Assembly: GCA_963383645.1 (NCBI GenBank)
Contig: OY726574.1
Location: 61,694,894-61,758,893 of the forward strand
From: Muscardinus avellanarius
Taxonomy: Eukaryota; Chordata; Mammalia; Rodentia; Gliridae
Reading direction: 5' to 3'
DNA length: 64,000 nucleotides
Below the pieces are notes generated by a model. The model was not told the DNA's origin, made no database searches, and saw nothing but the letters and a program-made list of their open reading frames with translations. The translations under genes were made by a program, and so were the position numbers. Of the stretch, positions 46,681 through 58,981 are shown in pieces (positions within the stretch are counted from its first letter, which is position 1; each line of letters opens with the position of its first letter).

Positions 46681-46713
<33 letters not shown>

Positions 46714-47520
46714 TATTGCAGTTTGCAACTGGTAGGGTAAGAAAGAAAGCACATAAAAAAGTATCCGATTTTGGAAACGGTAGTTAAACAGGTAATAAAA
46801 ATCAAAGCATCCCTCTGTTTGCTTCATGAGGAGGCTAATAACGGCAATGTAAAGACTTGAGTGGTTCCAGGAGCTTCTGCTATGTGCAGAGCGTGGCAGA
46901 GGAGTGCAGGGCCAGTTCTGATGTGCGAGGGGGGCGTGCATGAGTTCAGAAAGTGGAGACGCCTCCTGACCTTTCCAGGAGGTTCCTTCTGCTGCCTGCA
47001 CCAGGACACGCTCTGCTCTGGTGTCTCTCTTCCCCTTCTGGTGCACCTCTCCAGACCTCCAGTGCCTATTTAGAAAAGGGGGCTCGTGTGCACCCCCCAG
47101 GGCCATGGCAAGAATGACATTGCGTGCACACGCATCTGCATACAGACAGACCTAGGCCTTTTCACTGTGGTCCAGAACGGGCCCCCTCGTTTCCAGATGA
47201 CTGTGAGAGCAATGGGCCGAGACTGGCTCGGTCCTGTCATTACACCACTACCAGGCTTCCTGTTCTAAAGTCTCTGAAATATTCATTCAGTCAAGGAGCA
47301 GTGGAGAAGAGACATTGCAATGACTTGACAATGTTTAATATATTGTAATGAAGAAATTTCAGAAAGTCAAGAAGTCAGTCTCCCAATTACACAAACTTTA
47401 AAAAAAATCAAATTAGGTATTTTAGGGTAAAGGCAAAGATTAAAGTGTTAAATTTTTTTAAGGCTTAATATTTTCAGTGCATCTGTGTTTTTTTTTTAAC
47501 ATGTTTAAAGTTCTCTTGAC
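45883..47520. other. Intronic, no recognised feature apart from a (TTG)n run
   Basis: Unique-looking sequence. Frames at 46657-47106 include the (TTG)n artefact and have no recognisable product. Confidence 0.5.
46678..46713. repeat. (TTG)n microsatellite
   Basis: About eleven TTG units. Frames reading poly-C or poly-Q here are artefacts. Confidence 0.96.
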
Positions 47521-47523
47521 AAC

Positions 47524-47738
47524 TAGACAAGGTGGCACACGCCTGTAATCCTAGTAATTGGGAGGCAGAGGCAGGAGAATTGCAGGTTTGAGGCCAGCCT
47601 CAGCAATTTAGTGAGACCTTCTACAATTTAGTGAGACCCTGTTCAGAATAAAAAATTAAATAGGACTGGGAGGACAGCTTGGAGATAGAATGCTCCTAGG
47701 TCCCATCCTCAGTACCAAAATTAAAAATAAATAAAATT
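47524..47738 (+). mobile_element. B1-dID SINE
   Basis: Gacaaggtggcacacgcctg to aggtcccatcctcagtacca. A further ID-like piece (gagcgtagctcagtggtaaa) follows at 47752-47785. Confidence 0.87.
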
Positions 47739-47742
47739 TTAA

Positions 47743-47790
47743 AGGCTTTGGAGCGTAGCTCAGTGGTAAAGCATCTCCTCTCTCAAAATT
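47743..47790 (+). mobile_element. ID-like fragment
   Basis: Ggagcgtagctcagtggtaa is an A-box-like tRNA-derived start directly after the SINE tail. Confidence 0.55.
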
Positions 47791-48232
47791 CTCTTAGCAT
47801 GGTAACCTGGAAATCCTCTACTGATGGTTGTAGGTCGGCCTCTAATGGAGCTGTGCTTTTAAAAATAATTTTTGCTTTTAGCACACTTAGATATTTTAAA
47901 AGAGTTTAATTAGTATGATTTAAATGGAAAAATACATTGTTCATACCTGTAAGTATATGTGAGCTGGGAGTGAGGTGGGTTGGGGAGGGCATGACTATGA
48001 GAGAGAGAATTCAAGTGTGCCTACAAAGGGGGGTTTTTATATCTCAATAGGTAATACTATCTCGTTTCAGCACGCTGAGTGGGGCTACACAATCCCTTTT
48101 TGCTCTTTAAGCCAACCCCTAGAACTGTTCCTTAGTACGCACCTGCCATATAATCTAAGAAATTACCCAAAGGCATCTCAAGTTGATCTATTACAAATGA
48201 AATATCCAGAATCTGTGCAAAGACATGACCTA

Positions 48233-48408
48233 GCCAGGAGTGGTGGCACCCACTTCTAATTCCAGTACTTGGGAGGCTAAGACAGGAGGATTATTAAGTT
48301 TGAGACCAGCCTCAGCAATGTAGTTCGACCCTGTTTCAAAATAAAAAATAAGGAGCTGGGGGCATAGCATGCAGGTAGGCTATCCCTGAGTTCAATCACT
48401 AGTATATA
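48233..48408 (+). mobile_element. B1-dID SINE
   Basis: Agccaggagtggtggcaccc to gagttcaatcactagtatat. A (CTATAT)n tract follows. Confidence 0.87.
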
Positions 48409-48424
48409 TCTATATCTATATCTA

Positions 48425-49296
48425 ATCTTCCATTTACACAGCAGCCAGTGTTTCCATAAAGTTTTTATTTGGGGAGCAGTGTAAAATAGAAAAAGCATCT
48501 CCTGTCTCCTGGGCCCAACTTTTATAATATTTTACAGCAGTTAATTTAACTTGAGTGCATAGTTCTAATGAGAGAAGTCGCCGGGTAAAAAGGTAGAGCT
48601 GAAACGTATATAAATCCTTGGTGTCCTTGTAGATCTGATAAACTGCCATGCTTTCCTAAGCTTATGCAAAGCAGAAAGCGAAGAAGCATATTGCAGGGAA
48701 ACTAAATTATACATGAAGTCATTAAACTTCACCCTTCACTTCTGATTGAAGGATTGCTGCTGTCGTCAGGGAGAGCAGAGGCAAAATGAAAAAATAAATA
48801 AATGAAAGACCTGATCACATTACACATTTCGGTGGTAATGTAATTGCTTAGAAGTTCGTTTGAAGTTCTTAGGAGTGTGCAGAATTGCATGTTGCTGGGA
48901 GAAGAAGAAAGGGCCGTGACACATGGCATCTTTGCAAATTGGGAATCTCACCTTCACAGTGTGGAGCACAGGGCCCAGCAGGGAGCTGGCCAGGGTGCCA
49001 GTGTCCGGATCCACATGTCCCAGTGAGCCCCCAGACTCTGCTGGCTACTGAAATGTGCCTTCTTCTTCTTCTTCTCGACCTATTTTCTACCTAGCTATGT
49101 ATTGACATACATTACATAAAAGGATTTCAGGTAAAAGGAGAGAGGAAAGGAGAGAAACGGGGAGAGAAAGAGGAAAAGACAAAGGAAGAGAGGGAGAGAG
49201 AGAGAAAGTAAACCCTGTTGACTTCTTTTGCAAAGGGGTTTTACACCTACCTCTTTGGAAGCATATCTTACTTGAGAAACTCTTTAGCGGGGTTGC
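48425..49296. other. Unique intronic block; 48430-48870 is a candidate conserved element
   Basis: AT-rich but not simple, with no mobile element recognised until a purine-rich stretch at 49135-49210. It could be conserved regulatory sequence. Conservation is not visible here. Confidence 0.38.
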
Positions 49297-49307
49297 GGAA
49301 TCCCTTT

Positions 49308-49319
49308 TTATTTTTATTT

Positions 49320-49350
<31 letters not shown>

Positions 49351-49553
49351 TTTTGATACTGGGGGTGGAACCCAGAGGCTTTCTACCTCCAGGCTATACT
49401 CCAAACCTTTTTTTATATTTTATTTAGAAACAGGGTCTCACTGCGTTGCTGAGAGCCTCACTCAGTAGCTGAGGCTGGCTTCGAACCCGTGTGATCCTCC
49501 TGTCTCGGCCTCCCAAGCGCGGGGATGACAGGCGTGCGCCACCACGCCGGCTA
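49308..49553 (-). mobile_element. B1-dID SINE, CG-rich subfamily, with target duplications
   Basis: This antisense copy starts with (TTTA)n. The target duplication ggaatcccttt lies at 49297-49307 and 49554-49564. It contains caagcgcggggatgacaggc. Confidence 0.93.
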
Positions 49554-49599
49554 GGAATCCCTTTGTAAAAATCCTCTTCTGGCGTATTATAACTAGATG

Positions 49600-50560
49600 T
49601 CTTAGAGTCAAAGGCACACGGACGTACATGCGTGCAGCGCTTGATGTGGGTTTCCTCCACACCCCCATGTGCTCTCCCATACGAAGTGAGATGGTAGGAC
49701 GCCTTCACGTAGGACATACATTGTTTGAACTGTTTCTTTCCTCCGTCCTTTTTGCCCCCCCCTTTTCCTTCTCCACCTCCCGACGGCATTCCCTCCCACT
49801 GCCGTACTGCGTGCGTGCTCTCCCTGTGTCTTTCTCCTCCTCTCTCTCCTTCTTTCTTTTCCTCTCTCTTTTTACCTGTAATCCTTCTCATTTCCTATTC
49901 TCCCTCGAGCTTCTGCATGTGAGGGAAAACATAAAATTCCTGACGTCCTGAGACTGGCTGATCTCACTTAGCATAACATTCTCTGTTCTAATTTTTCTAC
50001 AAATGACATAATTTTGCTCTTTTTCTGGCTGAGTAAAACTCTGTTGTGTTTTATATACCTCATTCTTTTTATCCATTCATCTGTTGGTGGACACCTAGGT
50101 TGGCTCCATAATTTTGGCGGTTGTTAACTGTGTTACTCTAAATATGGGTATGCGTATATTACTATAATACTCTGGCCTTCGTTCTTTGGGGAAGATATCA
50201 GGGAGTGGTGTATCTGTGTCATATGGTGGTTCCGTCCCCGGTATTTTGAGAATCCTTCATATCTTGATCTCCGTAGTGGTTGTACCGATTTGCAACCCCA
50301 CCATGAGTGTATAGGAGTTCTTATCTCCCCACATACTACTAGCATTTGTTATTTTTTTGTTCTTGATTATTGCCACTCTGGAGTTAGATGGACTCTCACT
50401 GTAGTTTTGATTTGCATTTCTCTGGTTGCTAAGGATGTTGGACGGTTTTTCATCTCTCTGTTGGCCTTCTGTGCTTCCTATATTCGGTTCAGTTGCCCAC
50501 ATGTTATGGGGTTGCTCAGTATTTTCCCTTTGGTGTTAGTTTTTTAAGCTCTTTATCTAT
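49600..50560 (-). mobile_element. Lineage-specific L1 3' end, antisense
   Basis: This is the same family: tggctgagtaaaactctgtt, atccattcatctgttggtgg, aaccccaccatgagtgtata, ttttgatttgcatttctctg and tatggggttgctcagtattt, on the plus strand. The left part (49700-49900) is the C/T-rich 3' UTR. A SINE (49308-49553) sits next to it. Confidence 0.78.
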
Positions 50561-51593
50561 ACTAGCTGTTGGCTTTCTCGCAGAGGAGGAGCTGGAGGGG
50601 ATCTTCTCCATTCCGAGGCTCTCTCTTCCACTCTCGATTGTTTCCGGTGCTGCGCCAGCAACTCTTTAGCCGTGCACCATCTTATTTACTAAGTCAAGGT
50701 TTTGTTTCTTGAGCTTGGAAGGGGCTTGTCTAATTGAAATCTCCTTTTTGGAAGACCATATCTCCTGGACAATTTTCTCATCAGCCAAGGATGACCGGAG
50801 TGTGTGAGAACATTGCAAAATGTTGGGGTGCGGTAGGTAATGACCTTGCGGTAAGGTAATGACCGCTCTCAAGGTCATCCTCTTCAGTGAGGAAGGGCAG
50901 GAGGGAAAGGCGGGGCACGGCATTCCTGCAAGTGTCACAGCTCTGAGACTTGCCAGAGCTGGCGGGGGCTAGAGAAGGGCAGTGGGCCCTTCGCTGACCT
51001 TAATTAACTGCCAGGATGCTGCAGCTTGCTGCTAGCTCTTTGTTCTTAATTAATTCTAGCTGTTGAAGAAACCCCACACTGTGCCGTTTCAGAATAAGTC
51101 TCGCCTGAGGAGTGGGTTAATAGCACTCTGCCCCATGCGCTGAGAAGTGAGTTAATGGCACGCCAGCCCGGGCGCTGTTTCCTTCACTGGACACTGCCCC
51201 GGCCTGGGGCAGAGGGCTGTGTCTGCCTCCGTGAGTGTCTGTTTAATCAAAGCATCACTTAACAGAAGTGTTAGAAGACCTTGTCCTCCCGCATGCATGG
51301 ACTGGGGCTTCACTGAGACATCAGACTAATGACACCTCCAAATAACTCACTCTGAATGTCTCCTGTGGAAAAGGTGCTCCAGGAGGCAGAAGGTGCCCAG
51401 TATATCCAGCGTGCCTCAGTCTGCAGTGGGGGGACCCAGGCAGGTGATCTCTGGTTCCTGTACTTTGCTGGCATCCCCTGGGTTGCGCTCATCCTAGGCG
51501 GATGTTCACGAGGCAGCCTTAGCGATCTGGCTCACTTACCAGCATCACTTCATGGGCCACAGTACGCAGACTCTCTGCTTTAATTGGTACACT
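50561..51593. other. Intronic, no recognised feature
   Basis: Unique-looking, moderately GC-rich sequence. No coding evidence. Confidence 0.5.
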
Positions 51594-51790
51594 GGAGTGG
51601 GGCATGGCGGTGTGCACCTGTAATCCTAGTACTTGAGAGACTGAGGCAGGAGGATCACAGGTGTGAGGGCAGCCTCAGCAACTTAACAAGATGCTGTTCC
51701 AAAATAAAAATAAAAAGGTCTGGGACTGTGGCTCAGAGATAAATGCCCCTGGATTCAATCTCCAGTAACAATACCAAGCAAATAAATTAG
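51594..51790 (+). mobile_element. B1-dID SINE
   Basis: Gagtggggcatggcggtgtg to ggattcaatctccagtaaca. Confidence 0.88.
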
Positions 51791-53317
51791 TACGTTGATA
51801 TTCTGGGTTACACATGACAGTCGCCTCAGTGTTTTTACTTGGTGAAATGTAATTATTCATCCTAGTGAGGTTCAAATTCATACAAACAGATGTGCACTCA
51901 GGTCTTGATATGATTCCCTACACCACCCACCCCGCCCCATACATAACGGCTATGTAGGCTGTGATGCTTCATGCATGGCCCGAGCATAATTTGAACTGTT
52001 TCTCTCATCCGCTCAATTTAATGTGCGCACATGCACCCCCAGAGCAGAGCCATTACTTGAGGGCTAAGTGTCTTCCTTTGCTACAGCTGCCACATCAAAG
52101 TGCGACCCGCTGGGCAACCTGGCCAACAGAGCCCACTTCTCAGGGTCCAGAGTTGGTGTCCAAACCCAGGTGCCGGCAGGGTTGGTTCCCTCTCCCCCAC
52201 CGCTTGGCTTGCAGATGGACCCTCTCTCCGTGTCTCCTAAGCACCTCCTTTGAGGAGGACACCAGCTGTGTTGGCTTAGGACCCACCAGTATGTCCTCAG
52301 TCCAACATAAAGACTTTCTCTCCAAATTCATACACATTCTAAAGTACTGTGCATTGGGGCCTCAATGTAATGAATTTTAGGGAGGTACCTTTCAGCCCAT
52401 AACATTAAGGTAATCATATTTCTCTTAGGGCAAGATTGACATGATTTGCAATTTGAATTCCAACCAAGGAATATCCCCTGAGAAGTTGGGCAAGACATTG
52501 TGTCAGCCCAAGGTGGGGGGGTCCTGTAAATCACAACCTTGAGTCGTCCAAAATGGCACCTACATGTGGCTATTTAGCTTGAATGAGTGTAAGTTAAGTC
52601 TAAATTGAGTGCGCCATGCGCCAGTCCCCGCAGCCTCGTGGCCAGGGGCCATCGTACTGGACAGCACAGAAGCGGGGCAGCTCTGTCAGCGTGGAACCTC
52701 CAGGCCCTTCCTGGTCTGGAGGGGCTGAGCCCGGGGGCTTTGCAGGGCATGAAAGCCATGGCCACAGGAGTCGCCCTGCAGCAGGAAACGGTCAGGCCCA
52801 GAGAGTCTGATGCTCCAAAAGTCGAAGGTCATGTTTCTCCCCTATGTGGAAGCTTGAAAAAAAATAGGAAAGAAAAGGAAGTTCAGGTAAATGAGGAGAG
52901 AGAAGAGTCGCAGAGGGAGATTGGGGGAGGGAGGTAGAGAGAGGGAAAGGGAGCTTGCTGCAAGGAGCAGTTCAGATGATGCTGTGTATAAATGAAGTTA
53001 TCAGTACCCATCCCAGCAATATGTAGAGGGAGGTGTTAAGAGTAAGGCGGTATCTCCAGACCAGTGCTGCGCACATGTTTGTTTCCATCACTCCGGACCT
53101 CATTACCAGGCATAGTTATAATGCACCAATAACATACATATTAATAAATAAATTACGCTTAAAATCACCCTGCAGCCTCCTGTGCTGTGCCCAGCACTGG
53201 GCTGTGAAAGTTTAAAATGAGGATGGGGTCTTCTCTCCAGGCAACACATGATCCAATATGGTATAGAAATGAGAGCGTAATTATCGGATCTAGCCTTCTG
53301 GCTCGCCAAGCAACCCC
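51791..53317. other. Intronic, no recognised feature
   Basis: The frame 51961-52380 and those at 52574-52937 have no recognisable product. The bases just before 53318 may be the RPS3A 5' UTR. Confidence 0.5.
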
Positions 53318-53429
53318 GTGGCTCCTGGCAAGAGCAAGCGCCTTCCAAGGGGCAGCAGGAAGGGCGCCAGGAAGAAAGTGGCCGATCGTTTTCTAAGAAA
53401 GATTGGTATGAGGTGGACGCACCACTATG

Positions 53430-53449
53430 CTTTTTTCTTTTCTTTCCTC

Positions 53450-53483
<34 letters not shown>

Positions 53484-53686
53484 TGTTACCAACCAGGAAT
53501 GGAACCCAGGCCATTCTACCTCTGAGCTATACACCCAATCCTATTTTTAATTCTTTATTTGGAAACAGGGTCTCAATAAATTGTGGAGGGCCTCACTCAG
53601 TAGCCGAGACTGGCTGTGAACCTGCAGTCCTCCTGTCTCAGCCTCCCCAGTACTGGAACCACAAGTATGCACCACCCGCCTGGCTT
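53430..53686 (-). mobile_element. B1-dID SINE inside RPS3A pseudogene, with target duplications
   Basis: Antisense copy. The word ccactatg of the pseudogene is duplicated at 53422-53429 and 53687-53694. The insertion is therefore younger than the retrocopy. Confidence 0.92.
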
Positions 53687-54363
53687 CCACTATGTTTAAT
53701 ATAAGAAATATGAGTCACAAGGACTCAAGGAACTGAAATTGCATCTGAGAGCCCCAGGGTTGTATTTGTGGAGTGAACCTTGCTGATCTGCAGAATGATG
53801 AAGTCGCCTTTAGGAAATGCAAGCTAATCACTGAGGGCGTTCAGGGTAAAAACTGCCTGCCCAACTTCCACAGCGTGGGTCTTATGTGTGACGAGACGTA
53901 TTCCTTGGCCAAAGAATGGCAGAGCACGATGGAAGCTATGTTGATTCCAAGACTATCGACGGTTATTTGCTGTGTCTCTTCCGTGTTGGTTTTACTAAAA
54001 AATGCAACAGTCTGGTATGGAAGACCTCTCAGGCTCAGCACCGACAAGTCTGCCAAATCTGGAAGAAGATGCTGGAACTCATGACCCCCGAGGTGCAGAC
54101 AAATGACCGACAAGAAGTGATCAATTCGATGATTCCAGACAGCACTGGGAGGGACCTAGAGGAAGCTCGCCAGTCTATTTATCCTCTTCGTGATGTCTTC
54201 ATTAGGAAAATAAAATGCTGCAGAAGTCCAAGTTTGATTTGGGAAAACTCTTGAAGCTTTATGGTGAAGGTTCTAGAAAAGTTCTTGTGGGACGGGCACT
54301 AAAGTCCAACGAGCTGATGGACATGAACCACCAGTCCAAGAATCTGTTTAAAACTCCAGATTT

Positions 54364-54623
54364 CTTCTTTTTTTTCTTTTTCTTTTTTCTGTTTTCTTTT
54401 TTGTTGTTGTTGTTTGTTTTTTGTTTTAGTACTGAGGATGGAACCCAGGGGCATTCTACCTCCAAGCTACACCCCCAGCCCTATTTTTATTCTTTATTTT
54501 GAAACAGGGTCTCACTGAGTTGCGAAGGGCCTCCCTAAGTAGCTGAGGTTGGCCACAAACCGTGATCCTTCTGTCTCTGCTTCCCAAATGCTGGGGTTAC
54601 AAGTGTGTGTCACCACACCCAGC
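54364..54623 (-). mobile_element. B1-dID SINE in RPS3A pseudogene 3' UTR, with target duplications
   Basis: Antisense copy. The word taaaastccagattt occurs at about 54349-54363 and 54624-54637. It lies directly after the retained RPS3A stop codon. Confidence 0.9.
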
Positions 54624-54689
54624 TAAAAGTCCAGATTTTTAATAGGGTCAAATTACAAAGTTCTATTTATAATGGTTAAAAATAAATTT

Positions 54690-54748
54690 CAGATATATTT
54701 ATATATATCATATGCATGTATACACACATATATATTCATATATATTGT
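54690..54748. repeat. (AT)-rich / (ATAT)n tract
   Basis: Tatatttatatatatcatat and similar AT-alternating sequence at the end of the RPS3A pseudogene. Confidence 0.85.
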
Positions 54749-54751
54749 TAA

Positions 54752-55330
54752 GTGTCACGCGTTAGTAGCTACAAGATAATTCTGGAGGAAACAAAGTTTA
54801 TTGTAAACTAAAGAAAAAAAAATGGAGGAGGGAGGTGCAGGAGAGAGGGCCTGCTGGAGAGCATCGTGCCCACAGAAGCACAGAGACGCCGTCCCAGCGC
54901 CCTTGACCTGGACTCGCAGTAACACTGACGCTTCCTTCTCTCCTCTGGACTCCTTTGCTCTTCTGCAGTTTCTCCGGTTCCTTCTGTCCAGGCGTGGGCC
55001 CCGCCGGTCCCCAGATCTTTCTTCCCTCCTCCCGGCTTCCTCTGGAAGAGTGTAGTTCCTGCACTCTCCTGCTCCACCCACACACGATGCCACTCACACA
55101 GGGGTCACCTGATGACCCCCAGATCATGGCCCTGCTGGGGGACAGGACGCCAGCCATCCAGTGCGATGGCCACTCGTGGCTCTAAGTGATGCCGCGTGGG
55201 CTGTCTAGGGAGCTTGGCTGAGCCATATAAGGAAAATTGGAAACTTCTTTTGTCTCTGTCCTTTCGGTGACTCCGCCCCTCTGTAGGAGATACAGGAATC
55301 ACTCAGGAACCCTGGGAGATGGTGTCACCT
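54752..55330 (-). mobile_element. Candidate ERV LTR, antisense
   Basis: Aaacaaagtttattgtaaac gives AATAAA on the minus strand at the left edge. The following 500 bp is GC-rich and not similar to the SINEs or L1 of the window. The frames in it (such as 54755-55157, minus) have no recognisable product. Confidence 0.38.
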
Positions 55331-55435
55331 CCCTGTTCATTGAGCGAGAAGCAGGGTAGGGGAAGAGGGCCTGTGAGCATCGTCTTGGGGAGTCTGCCTA
55401 GTTGGGGTCCACAGACACGTTAAAGGTGTCTCTTG

Positions 55436-55655
55436 CCAGGCCTGGTGGTGCACGCTTGTCACCCCAGTATTTGGGAGGCTGAGACAGGAGGATCGAAGGT
55501 TCATGGCCATCCTCAGCTTAGTGAGACCCTTTGCAACTCAGTGAGACACTGTCAAAATAAAGAATAAAAAAATAGGGCAGGAGGTGTAGCTCAGAGGTAG
55601 AATGCCCCTGGGTTCCATCCCCCGTAGCAATACTTACTTAATTAATTAATTTAAA
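55436..55655 (+). mobile_element. B1-dID SINE
   Basis: Gccaggcctggtggtgcacg to tgggttccatcccccgtagc. The word aaaggtgtc lies on both sides. Confidence 0.9.
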
Positions 55656-55830
55656 AAGGTGTCAGTGTGTCAAGTATTGATATAGGCACTGCCACCACTG
55701 ACTGGCTGTTGTATAGTCCACAATAATTACTATTAAATCTAGTCATTTCATTATCAGGCATTATAAATTTTTGCAATGTTTTGAATAAAATAAAAGCTAT
55801 ACTCTGGGGACCTAAAGCTTGAAGAATTTT

Positions 55831-56015
55831 ATTTTTGGTGGCACTAGGGTTCCTGGAAACCCTTCTACCTCCAGGCTATACTCCCAGACCTATTTTTATA
55901 TTTTTATTTGGAAAAAGGGTCTCTTAAGCCAGGGAGGCTGGCTTCGAACCTGCGCAATCCTCCTTTCTCAGCCTCCCAAGCACGGGGATTACAAGAGTGT
56001 GCCACCACGCCCAGC
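55831..56015 (-). mobile_element. B1-dID SINE, CG-rich subfamily, with target duplications
   Basis: Antisense copy. The target duplication aagcttgaagaatttt lies at 55815-55830 and 56016-56031. Confidence 0.94.
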
Positions 56016-56049
56016 AAGCTTGAAGAATTTTTAAGTGTTATGCCCAAAG

Positions 56050-56639
56050 CATAATCCATTAAAATAAATCCAGAAATTGGAGTTCATCAAAACTTAAAAC
56101 TTTTGCTCTGGATATCTATACCATTAAAAGGATAAAAAGTAAAGCTGTGTATTGGAACAAAATCACAACTGAGTATCTGACAAAGGGTTTGAAAATAGAA
56201 AACACTCTCACACCCTTAAAAGCAACAATGCAATTAGAAAGTGGGCAAGGACACAAAAAATCCTTCCCCAAAGAGAAAATATATATGGCAAACACACGGA
56301 AGAACCGTCAAATAAGCCCTTGTGAAAACAGAGATTAAGACCACAGCGAACCATCTATCACCATATACATATTAGAAAATCTAAAAATAAAAATATGACC
56401 AATACTAAGTGCTGGTGAGGGTTTTGGAGAAGCCGGATGTCTTATAAATTGGTGGAAATGTGAAATGGTACACCTGTTGCCGTTCTAAAACCTCAACATA
56501 GATTTACCAGAGGCCCAGCAATGGCACCCTGGGCACTTACCCCAGAGATATGGGGACATAAAGCCCCACAAAATCCTATAAATAAATATCCATAATAGCT
56601 TTATTTGGAATAGCCCCAAACTGAAAACCATTTATTCTT

Positions 56640-56689
<50 letters not shown>

Positions 56690-57180
56690 AAACTGCTCTA
56701 TTCATACCATGGAACATAAGTTAGCCATGAAAAGGAATGAACCGTTTATACATGGGATAGCTCTGATGGGCCTCAAGGACCTATTGGTAAGCAAAATTAG
56801 CCAGTCTGCCATGCTTTTCTTTGTAGAACATTCTGGAAATGTTCTAGAAATTACAGAGATGAAGAGTAGACCTGTGGGTGCTGGGAATGGAGGGTGGGGA
56901 GGCGACCGTGAGGGGTTCCACTAGGAGTGTTTGTGATGATGGGATAATTCTGTCCCTACTTGAGGTGGTAGCCAAACAAACCCGTCCTCGAGACAAAATA
57001 CCACAGAGCTCTGCACACAGATTGTGCCAAGGACAACTTCCTGGTGTCAGCATGGTGCTGTAGCTACACAGAGCTACCCACTGGGGAGAACTGGGGTTTC
57101 AACTCTGTCTTTGCAACAACTTATGAATCTGAAGTGATTGGAAATGAAAAAGGGCTAGAAGTTATTCTTTGGTATCATTT
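56050..57180 (+). mobile_element. Old L1 (L1M-type) ORF2 end and 3' UTR, plus strand
   Basis: The order is that of an L1M 3' end: ggagttcatcaaaacttaaa, agcaacaatgcaattagaaa, gtgctggtgagggttttgga, aatggtacacctgttgccgt, agcaatggcaccctgggcac, cataccatggaacataagtt and gatgatgggataattctgtc. It contains a (GT)n tract at 56642-56689. No open frame. Confidence 0.82.
56642..56689. repeat. (GT)n microsatellite
   Basis: About 24 GT units inside an L1M 3' end. Confidence 0.97.
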
Positions 57181-57429
57181 AAATTCTACTCCACACCGGT
57201 TTGTTTACCAACACCGTGGGCTAACTCAGTTACCAACATGCGGGCTAACTCACTGGCAATACTAGTCATCGTTAATTAAAATTAATTTTAAAATATGCTG
57301 GGTTTCTCTTCCCGGGAACGTGAGACATAGCTTGAATGAGGAGATGAGAAAAGGATCCGTGTAGGGCTGACAGCTCCAGATTTATCAATTGTTTTCTCTC
57401 GGCACCTTGTAATTATATACCATAGCGGG

Positions 57430-57805
57430 ATTCATATTGACATTTCAGACAGGCACTCAGCCTCACTGGTCTGTCTGTTCCTTCCCCGCGTCACCCTCTC
57501 CCTCCCAGCCCACGATAGTGGCGGTCACAGTGCTGCGTTTATATACAAACACAACATTATTTGCCCGGTTTCTTCCTCAAGCCTCCTTTGCTCCCTCCCT
57601 CTTCCCTCACCCCATCCTTTCCCACTACTCCACTGGTTTCTCTTTTAAATTTCATAAGCTCCTTTTTCTTTCATTTTTTGTGTTTATCTCTGCCATCCAC
57701 AAATTAAAGAAAACATGTGCCCGTAGGTCTTCTTAGTGACGCATCTCGCTTAGAAAGATACTCTCCGGTCCCATCCGTTTGCCTGCAGATGATCAGCATT
57801 TTTCT
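57430..57805 (-). mobile_element. Probable lineage-specific L1 3' UTR fragment, antisense
   Basis: C/T-rich sequence (ccctccctcttccctcaccc) is followed by acgcatctcgcttagaaaga and gtcccatccgtttgcctgca, which match the part of the L1 3' UTR seen at 9960-10020 in antisense. Short and diverged. Confidence 0.5.
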
Positions 57806-58981
57806 TCAGTGTGTCTGAGTCAAGCTTCCCTGTGTCTGTTCTCTCTGAGATATTTTGGGTAAAGGACTTATCCAGCTTTCAGAACACAGCAAGTATGTCC
57901 ACATGCTGTGCTTATCTTGTGTTATTATTAACGTTATCTGTTGTTCTTATTAGCACCACTAAGTTCATAGCATTTTGTGATCACACCAAGAGAATTCTTA
58001 TGTAATCAAAATCCTTTGAGCAAAAGTTGTTTTTTTTTTTCCCTCCTTTTTTTCTTATGATCCTTCTTGGCAAAAACTGAAACCCCTTCCAGGGTCTTTC
58101 TTTGCTGAAATAAAAGTCTCCGGGTACAGTGTGGAAGTTCATTCTGTTTTAGAATAGAGATGGGGATATAGGTCCTCTGAGGACACTAGATCGTTATTCC
58201 TTGGATTTAAAAATTGAGCCTCCAGTTTACTTTAATTTACTTTCAACTCTGTTTCTCTCTCTAAAATGTTCTTAGGCAGTACTTCTAATAGCAGGGAGCA
58301 TCTCAGTTTTAGTCTAATCCCAGGCATTGTAGTTCTAAATAAAAACTTGAACCATGTACCCCCAAGGTCCTAACCTAATATCTGATTCTTTGGTTTACAG
58401 CCAGTTTTTCATTTTTTTTAAAAAAAACATCAGCAGATTCTAAATACAACTTTTGGCTACTTCCTGTTGGCGTCTGACCTTGGTTCACTTAAACTAATTG
58501 TTCTCCTTCCAGCAATTTCTAATTCTAAAGGGAAAAAGGAAGATAAAACGGTACTAAAGAACATCAGAAGAATTTTTAAAATTCTGCGTGCAGTGCCTTC
58601 CACGTAAGAAGTACCTTTTCAGTATTACTCTCTCAAACGTGATGGTAATTTATTTAAAAGTGGACAGATATATTTAATTTTTCAAACTTTCTGAAGAATC
58701 AGGCCTCAACAATATTAACTTTAAATACATTTACAATACAGGGATCTTCTGACTTAAAATCGCCGTGATTTATTCACTAATAATGACGGCGTTCCTTGTA
58801 CGTTCCAGCTAGATGCTTGGGCTGAGGGTAGTGTGTGCAGAGGTCAGACCCACTGCTCTAGGAGCACACAGAGAAGGACCTGAATATTGGCGACCCTAAT
58901 GCTCCGTGCCGAGCATTTCCATAGAAATTCTACACTCTACGTGTTACGCTACTGCAGTAACATAACTAATAATGTCTCTTT
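57806..58981. other. Intronic, AT-rich, no recognised feature
   Basis: No SINE or LTR was recognised. No coding evidence. Confidence 0.5.

Larger units (their letters stand above)
53318..54690 (+). pseudogene. RPS3A: RPS3A processed pseudogene, interrupted by two SINEs
   Basis: This is an intronless plus-strand copy of ribosomal protein S3a mRNA (parent 264 aa, small ribosomal subunit). The start ATG is now GTG (53318): the copy reads APGKSKRLPRGSRKGARKKV for the parent's [20 protein letters not shown]. A frameshift follows near 53386. After the first SINE (53430-53686) it resumes with MFNIRN-type sequence, then [47 protein letters not shown] and SIYPLRDVF. It ends PPVQESV with the original stop TAA at 54349-54351. 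The second SINE (54364-54623) lies in the 3' UTR, which continues to about 54690 (ttctatttataatgg). Several frameshifts make it non-coding. Many near-identical RPS3A retrocopies are known in mammals. Confidence 0.93.

Noticed and set aside
46657..47106. Minus-strand frame with a poly-Gln end
   Set aside because: The glutamine run is the (TTG)n microsatellite read backwards; the rest is unrecognised.
49424..49891. Minus-strand frame of 155 codons
   Set aside because: Low-complexity Lys/Glu/Gly-rich start and SINE-derived end; a chance frame through an L1 3' UTR and a SINE.
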